Positions 40,834-45,196 of a stretch of 45,196 nucleotides of DNA are shown piece by piece. Both the position numbers and the translations under genes were made by a program. This DNA comes from an uncultured Atopobiaceae bacterium (GTDB taxonomy: Bacteria > Actinomycetota > Coriobacteriia > Coriobacteriales > Atopobiaceae). The DNA is taken from contig CALUHH010000016.1 of assembly GCA_944320385.1 (NCBI GenBank), forward strand, positions 1 through 45,196, in the 5' to 3' direction. The stretch's first letter is position 1. The number at the start of each line of letters is the position of its first letter. Under the pieces are notes generated by a model. It saw nothing but the letters and a program-made list of their open reading frames with translations. It was not told where the DNA came from and did not search any database.

Positions 40834-40866
40834 GGTGATGAAAAGGGACAGTCCCTTTTCATCACC
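40834..40866. repeat. Perfect REP hairpin
   Basis: GGTGATGAAAAGGGA pairs with TCCCTTTTCATCACC around CAG. It lies between the degV-family gene and the dehydrogenase start and shares the GGGACAG core. Confidence 0.9.
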
Positions 40867-40884
40867 CCCGTTTTCAGACAGTTG

Positions 40885-41952
40885 CTACTTCTCGCCCTTG
40901 ACGCGGCGGGCGATGCGGTCGGTGAACGAGAGGGCCTCGCGGCGGTCCTTGCCCCAGAACAGCAGCGCGACCATGCCCGGCCCCACGTGCGCGCCGATGA
41001 CCGGGCCCACGGAGCTGTAGATGATGGGCACGTCGGCGCAGCCCGGCTCGCGGCGGACCTGCTCGGCCAGCCAGCGCGCGTCCTTCTCGGCGTCCGCGGA
41101 CACGATGGCCAGGGGCAGCTTGTCGTCCCCGCCCTCGGCGCCGAGGTAGTTGGCCTTGAAGTCGGCCAGGATCGCGCGCAGGGCCTTCTTGCGGCCGCGG
41201 CACATGCCGCGCAGCGTGAGGGCGCCGTTGGTGTCGTAGGAGAGCTCGGGCTTGATGTCGAGCTTGCCGCCCACCGTGGCCGCGGCGGGCGGGATGCGGC
41301 CGCCGCGCGCGAGGGCGTCGAAGGAGTCCAGCGTGAAGTAGCCGTGGATGTAGTAGCGCGCCTCCTCGGCCCAGGCCACGAGCTCCTTGGCGGAGAGGCC
41401 CTTGGTCGCCTGGTTCACGGCCTCGAGGGCGAGCAGCTCGGCCGCCGCCGACGGGCAGACGTTGTCCACGACGTAGATCTCGAAGTCGGGGTGGCTCTCG
41501 CGCACCATCTCGGCCGCCTGGCGGGCGGCGTCGACGCTCGAGGAGAGGCCGCGCGTGAAGGCCAGGTAGACCGTCGGCGTGCCCTCCTCGGCCGCGCGCT
41601 CAAAGACCTCGAGGTAGTGGCCCGGGGTGACGGCAGAGGTGGTGGCCGTCTCGCCCGCGCGCATGCGGTCGTAGAACTCCTTGGGGGTCATGGACTTCCA
41701 GAGGTCGTCGACGTGCTCCTCCCCGCCCATGACGTAGGTGAAGCTCACGACCTCGACGCCGAGCGCCTCGGCGACGCCGGGGGCGAAGTCGGCGCAGGAG
41801 TCGACGATGATCCTCACGTTGGACGCGCGATGATACGCGCGGCCCAGGCGCGCAGCCTCCTGCGACGCCTGGGCGTTGGTGTCTGACGCGAGCCCCTGCT
41901 CGGCGGCCGCGTCCTCGATTGCGGTGGTGCTGGTGGTGTCGCTACTGCTCAT
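40885..41952 (-). CDS. DegV family fatty-acid-binding protein
   Basis: This 355-residue protein has the two-domain DegV fold. RIIVDSCADFAPGVAEALGVEVV begins the domain near residue 46. TSAVTPGHYLEVF carries the ligand-contact residues. LAFTRGLSSSVDAARQAA, ALARGGRIPPAAATVGGKLDIKP and SSVGPVIGAHVGPGM follow. DegV/FakB proteins bind fatty acids for the FakA kinase, but no fakA gene is in the window. The N-terminal 45 residues are an extra polar extension. The ATG overlaps the hpf stop by 11 nt with GAGGAAGA just before it. Confidence 0.9.
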   Translation of the reverse strand: MSSSDTTSTTAIEDAAAEQGLASDTNAQASQEAARLGRAYHRASNVRIIVDSCADFAPGVAEALGVEVVSFTYVMGGEEHVDDLWKSMTPKEFYDRMRAGETATTSAVTPGHYLEVFERAAEEGTPTVYLAFTRGLSSSVDAARQAAEMVRESHPDFEIYVVDNVCPSAAAELLALEAVNQATKGLSAKELVAWAEEARYYIHGYFTLDSFDALARGGRIPPAAATVGGKLDIKPELSYDTNGALTLRGMCRGRKKALRAILADFKANYLGAEGGDDKLPLAIVSADAEKDARWLAEQVRREPGCADVPIIYSSVGPVIGAHVGPGMVALLFWGKDRREALSFTDRIARRVKGEK

Positions 41953-42535
41953 TCTCTTCCTCGATCTTGGGCTTGATGATGCCGTACCCGCCGTTCTTGC
42001 GATGGTAGATCACGTTGACCAGGCCGGTGGTGGCGTTGGTGAAGACATAGAAGTCGTGGCCGATGAGGTCGGTCTGGACGAGGGCCTCCTCCTCCGTCAT
42101 GGGGAACAGGTCGACGTACTTCTCGCGCACGAGCTGGTCGTCCTCGGTCTCGTCGGGGGCCGGCTCGATGAGGCTGGCCAGGTCCTCCTGGGTGACCGTG
42201 CCGCTCTTGGCCGCTGCGACGCGCTGGCGGCGGTCGATGACGCGGGTCTTGTACTTGCGCAGCTGGCGGGTGACCTTGTCGGCGGCGTCGTCGATGGCGG
42301 CGAACATGTCGTCGGAGCTCGCGACCACGCGGACGACGTTGTCACGGACAAACACCGTGACCTCGCACGTCTTGCGCTCGGGGTTGGAGGGGTTCTTGTC
42401 CACGCGCAGAACGACATCGCAGGTCATGGGCTTGATATCGAACACCTTGAGCGCGTTGCCGACCTTCTCCTCAACGTGATCGCGAAGAGAGTCGGAGACT
42501 CCCACCTTGCGGCCCGAGATCTTGATGTCAACCAT
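41942..42535 (-). CDS. hpf: Ribosome hibernation promoting factor, long form
   Basis: This 197-residue protein has the N-terminal S30AE domain (MVDIKISGRKVGVSDSLRDHVEEK to residue 100) that occupies the ribosomal decoding region. A linker follows, then a C-terminal dimerisation domain (VREKYVDLFPMTEEEALVQTDLIGHDFYVFTN). Long HPF pairs 70S ribosomes into 100S dimers during starvation. RBS AGGAGG is strong. It heads a unit with the degV-family gene. Confidence 0.96.
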   Translation of the reverse strand: MVDIKISGRKVGVSDSLRDHVEEKVGNALKVFDIKPMTCDVVLRVDKNPSNPERKTCEVTVFVRDNVVRVVASSDDMFAAIDDAADKVTRQLRKYKTRVIDRRQRVAAAKSGTVTQEDLASLIEPAPDETEDDQLVREKYVDLFPMTEEEALVQTDLIGHDFYVFTNATTGLVNVIYHRKNGGYGIIKPKIEEENEQ

Positions 42536-42673
42536 GCGAACCTCCTAACGATTGCCATGGGCGGGCGCGGCGGGCGCGACCGCTCCTAGGACATTGATAC
42601 CCAAATGCGCGCGGTCAATGCCTCCCTCATTGCGTCACCATCTGCCTGAGCGGCATGCTCCTTTCGGCGTGCG

Positions 42674-43750
42674 TCACGGGGCGAGAAGAGCGTCGGGCTC
42701 CTCGGGGTCCTCCGCGTCGTCGACGCCGACGGCGGTGCCGATGAGGGTGCCGCCCTCGGAGTCGTCGGCGCCCTCGGAGTTGGCGTCGGCGCCCTCGTTG
42801 TCGGCCTCCTCGTCCTTCTCGGCCTCCTCCTGCGGGTCGGGCAGGCCGGTCACGACCGTGGCCTCGGTGAGCGCGGGGAAGTCCCCGACCCAGCGGGACT
42901 TGCCGATCGCGGCGACGCCGTTGGTCTGGATCTCGTCAAGGGCCGCCTGGACGCTGCCGAGTAGCTCCGCGGCGTCGGCGGCGACCGCGATCCCCACGGT
43001 CAGCGGCGTGTCGATGGTGCCCGCGAAGGAGACGCCCGTGTAGGAGGTCGCGAGGTAGGCGCCCGCGTAGGCGTCGCAGATGACGTAGTTGACCGTGCCC
43101 GCCGAGAGCGCCTCGAAGGCCTCGTTGAGGTTGGTGAAGTCCTGCTCGACGACGCCGAGGTCGAGCCCCACGAGGGCGACCTGCGAGACCGAGCCGGCCT
43201 GGACGCCGATCGTGGCGCCGGCGAGGTCGGCGGCGGTCACGGGGACTGCGGCGACCTCCGTGGCGCTGAAGACGCCGAGCGCGCTCTGGGCGTAGGAGCC
43301 CACGACGGTGCAGCCGGTCTCGTCCGCCTCGGCGCCCATGACGACGTCGCAGGTCTCCACGCCCTCGGCGACGCTCTGGACCGGGACAAACTCCACGCTG
43401 CCGAGGCCGAGCTGGTCGGCGAGGGCGTAGGCGGTGTCGACGTCGATGCCGCGGTAGCCGCCGTCGTCGCCGGCGATGACCAGCGGCGCGGTGCCGGTTG
43501 CCTGCAGGCCCACCGTGAGGGTTCCGGGCGTGACGAGGCTCTCGTCGCTCACCGCGGGCACGAGGCTCTCGTGGCGCTGCTCGCGCGCCTCGGCGACGGT
43601 CACGGGGTCGGTGATGTCACGGACGATGCTCTGGAAGACGCCGCCGACCTCGGAGGGGACGTCGGCGATGCTCGAGCAGCCGGTAACGAGCGTGGCGCAG
43701 AGGGCGGCGGCGAGGGCCCCTGCGGCAAGGGAGAAACGCGGGCGCTTCAT
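42674..43750 (-). CDS. Solute-binding lipoprotein (family 3-like) with acidic tail
   Basis: This 358-residue exported lipoprotein has signal MKRPRFSLAAGALAAALCAT and a lipobox LVTGC at about residue 25. The periplasmic-binding-protein core covers residues 75-300: GTLTVGLQATGTAPLVI, YRGIDVDTAYALADQLGL, LAGATIGVQAGSVSQ and SAGTVNYVICDAYAGA. This is the layout of amino-acid-type receptors. The C-terminal 50 residues are strongly acidic (EEAEKDEEADNEGAD), which is unusual. No permease or ATPase gene is adjacent, so it may be an orphan receptor. Confidence 0.87.
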   Translation of the reverse strand: MKRPRFSLAAGALAAALCATLVTGCSSIADVPSEVGGVFQSIVRDITDPVTVAEAREQRHESLVPAVSDESLVTPGTLTVGLQATGTAPLVIAGDDGGYRGIDVDTAYALADQLGLGSVEFVPVQSVAEGVETCDVVMGAEADETGCTVVGSYAQSALGVFSATEVAAVPVTAADLAGATIGVQAGSVSQVALVGLDLGVVEQDFTNLNEAFEALSAGTVNYVICDAYAGAYLATSYTGVSFAGTIDTPLTVGIAVAADAAELLGSVQAALDEIQTNGVAAIGKSRWVGDFPALTEATVVTGLPDPQEEAEKDEEADNEGADANSEGADDSEGGTLIGTAVGVDDAEDPEEPDALLAP

Positions 43751-44278
43751 GGAGAACTCCCGTCTTCGTGGTCTCATCGTGCGTCCCGCCCAGCTGACCT
43801 GGTCTTTGCCCCCACACCCGCGCACCGGGGACGTCGCTTTTGGCGCCGCGGCGCCTCCACTTTTGCCCCTCTCGCCCGCGAGGCCGGATGCCTCTTAGGT
43901 ATGACGGGCGGTGCGACTTACCTCTAGGACGAGCCATGATCGCTCGGGCGCGCACGCCCGCGCTTACGTGGATCCCTTTGTCCTCGTCTGACATGGACTT
44001 GGGCCCCGGCGGCGCCGGCGCCCGCAACCACAGACCTGGCCGAGACGTCTGCTAAGTATACCCCCGGGGGCGTGCCGACGGCGGCGTCATGCTCGCGGAT
44101 GCCGGTGCCCGATAAGCGAGAAATGCGTGCCGCGGTGCCCGATTTCCGAGAAATGCGTGCGTATGGTGCCGGAATCGCTCCGTCTGCGCACGGCCGACGC
44201 ACAGACGGCGCGATTCCGGCACCGGGCCGGGACCGGTCGCGGGCGCTGTCTTGCCGGCCCCAGGTTCTTCTCGGCCGG
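43751..44278. other. 528-bp gap with tandem and inverted repeats
   Basis: The segment 43751-44090 shows no convincing gene. GGTGCCCGAT units start at 44104 and 44134 (30-bp period), each followed by CGAGAAATGCGTGC. GGTGCCGGAATCGC (44165) then begins an inverted repeat with arms of about 25 nt ending at 44223. GTTCTTCTCG (44264-44273) lies beside the comF stop. Confidence 0.7.
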
Positions 44279-45010
44279 CTACCACACGCGGGCCAGGACG
44301 CACGCCGTGACCGAGGCGGCGCCGCGGGCGAGCAGGGCGCGTGTGGCCTCGGCGATCGACGCGCCCGTCGTGGCCACGTCGTCGAGCAGCAGCAGGCGCG
44401 CGCCGCCCACGTCGCCGCGGGCGAACATCGTCCCCTCGAGGTTGGCGGCGCGCTCGTCGCGGCCGAGCACGCGCTGGTCGCGGGCGCGCGGGCGCACCAG
44501 CACGTCGGTCAGCGGGAGGCCTGACGCCCGGCAGAGCTCGCGAGCCACGAGCTCCATGTGGTCGAAGCCGCGCCGCGCGTAGGCCGCCGAGGTGGCGGGG
44601 ACGAAGCAGACGCCGTCGGTCGCAGAGGGCGAGAAGCGCGGGAGCCCGTCGCGGGCGGGCCAGGCCGACGCCTCCTCGAGGGCGATGAGCAGGGCGGCGG
44701 CCATCACGGCGGCGAGGCGCAGCTCGTGGCCGTCCTTGAGGCAGGTGACCATCCGGGCGGGGGTTCCGTGGAAGCCGAGCGCGGCTATCGTTGCGCGCGC
44801 GGGCCAGGTGCCGTCGCACTCCGTGCAGGTGAGGAAGCCGTGCGGCGCGCCGCAGCAGGGGCAGGCGCGGCGCTGCTCGACCCACGGCAGCGCGGCGCGG
44901 CACTCCGCGCAGATGAGCTCGCCGGGCTGGTCGCAGCCCACGCAGCGCGTGGGCCAGAGGGCCTCCGCGAGCCCCTCCCCCAGCCGAGCGGCAAGACGCC
45001 CGATACGCAT
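44279..45010 (-). CDS. comF: ComF family phosphoribosyltransferase-like protein
   Basis: This 243-residue protein has N-terminal zinc-finger Cys pairs (CVGCDQ, CAEC, CPCC, CTEC, about residues 23-65). A PRTase-like domain follows, with PATSAAYARRGFDHMELVA, RDQRVLGRDERAANLEGTMF and the PRPP loop LLLLDDVATTGASI near 208. ComF proteins act with PriA/ComFA in uptake of transforming DNA; in many bacteria the gene stands alone. The start at 45010 follows AAGGGGG. CGAGAAGAAC follows the stop. Confidence 0.92.
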   Translation of the reverse strand: MRIGRLAARLGEGLAEALWPTRCVGCDQPGELICAECRAALPWVEQRRACPCCGAPHGFLTCTECDGTWPARATIAALGFHGTPARMVTCLKDGHELRLAAVMAAALLIALEEASAWPARDGLPRFSPSATDGVCFVPATSAAYARRGFDHMELVARELCRASGLPLTDVLVRPRARDQRVLGRDERAANLEGTMFARGDVGGARLLLLDDVATTGASIAEATRALLARGAASVTACVLARVW

Positions 45011-45081
45011 GCGACCCCCTTCCGTCTGCGGATGGGGGTCGCCTCGGTGATGGCAGTGTAGCACGTGCGGGGGCGCCGCGG

Positions 45082-45156
45082 TGCCAAGATCGCGGCCCGT
45101 CCGGGCGGCGGGCGGTTGCGTGCTTAAGTGTTGTGTGCCATGACGTTGTTTACGCC
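45082..45156. repeat. 41-bp family repeat and inverted terminal module
   Basis: TGCTTAAG at 45121 follows a degenerate unit from 45082 containing TCCGG. The segment 45122-45156 matches the reverse complement of 42-76 with about three mismatches. No gene is seen from 45011 to the window end. Confidence 0.75.
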
Positions 45157-45196
45157 GACGATGCGCGACATGGGTGGGAGGCCCCCGCAGGCGCTG

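Noticed and set aside
40812..40865. ATG start upstream of the dehydrogenase
   Set aside because: The extension is encoded by a REP hairpin and lacks family similarity. The GTG at 40811 has a good RBS and begins just before the Rossmann motif.
43751..44090. Small minus-strand ORFs upstream of the solute-binding lipoprotein
   Set aside because: They are Arg/Pro-rich, lack RBSs and overlap each other in several frames.

Overview
The window is about 45 kb of very GC-rich DNA, by eye near 70% G+C, with strong third-position G/C bias, AGGAGG-type ribosome binding sites and short intergenic gaps. The gene set includes nadA-nadB-nadC with a NiaR repressor, a group B-like [FeFe] hydrogenase, Pit plus a DUF47 partner, a phospho-beta-glucosidase, long-form HPF, DegV and ComF. 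Together with the codon usage this suggests an anaerobic Actinomycetota of the Coriobacteriia, most like Olsenella and relatives. That placement is inference; no rRNA gene is present.

Layout. 0.2-4.3 kb: an M20 dipeptidase convergent with a cytoplasmic alpha-amylase, then a membrane protein. 4.5-8.3 kb: a de novo NAD operon read leftward (nadA, nadB, nadC, niaR), overlapping at nadA/nadB and nadC/niaR, with niaR as probable autoregulator. 8.4-9.5 kb: a RayT-type Y1 (HUH) transposase bracketed by its own REP palindromes. 9.5-14.7 kb: cell-wall enzymes (polysaccharide deacetylase, coiled-coil peptidoglycan hydrolase), an NdpA-like protein and the hydrogenase. 15-19.6 kb: an RluA pseudouridine synthase and a MacA/MacB-like ABC export operon. 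19.8-21.4 kb: HicAB toxin-antitoxin and a Vsr/DUF559-like protein. 21.8-27.5 kb: hisS, ilvE, a candidate small membrane peptide gene, a threonine aldolase-like enzyme and a HAD phosphatase. 27.6-31.8 kb: a PIN gene truncated at its 5' end, DUF47-pit phosphate uptake and a GH1 enzyme. 32-35.1 kb: a large SLH surface protein carrying two ORF-breaking lesions. 35.4-45 kb: tRNA-Thr(CGT), a DUF523-PNP fusion, a SurA-like membrane protein, HEAT and NYN proteins, a beta-hydroxyacid dehydrogenase with a metal-binding tail, DegV, HPF, a solute-binding lipoprotein and ComF.

The most unusual content is intergenic, where several repeat families coexist. (1) Five copies of a 141-142 bp palindromic element have four 14-bp TGTACA boxes at fixed 22, 105 and 22 bp spacing. 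Relatives use GTGCGCAC boxes at 19 bp spacing. (2) A 10-bp motif, CGAGAAGRAC, occurs more than 20 times between genes, often next to stop codons or in terminator loops. (3) A degenerate repeat is phased at exactly 41 bp in two arrays, with an inverted terminal module near both ends of the window. (4) Many REP hairpins share a GGGACAG core, probably mobilised by RayT. Several supply stop codons, and one lies in the 5' coding end of nadB. (5) A 110-114 bp hairpin appears twice with compensatory stem changes. These families appear to shape gene ends and, in places, to have damaged or altered genes.
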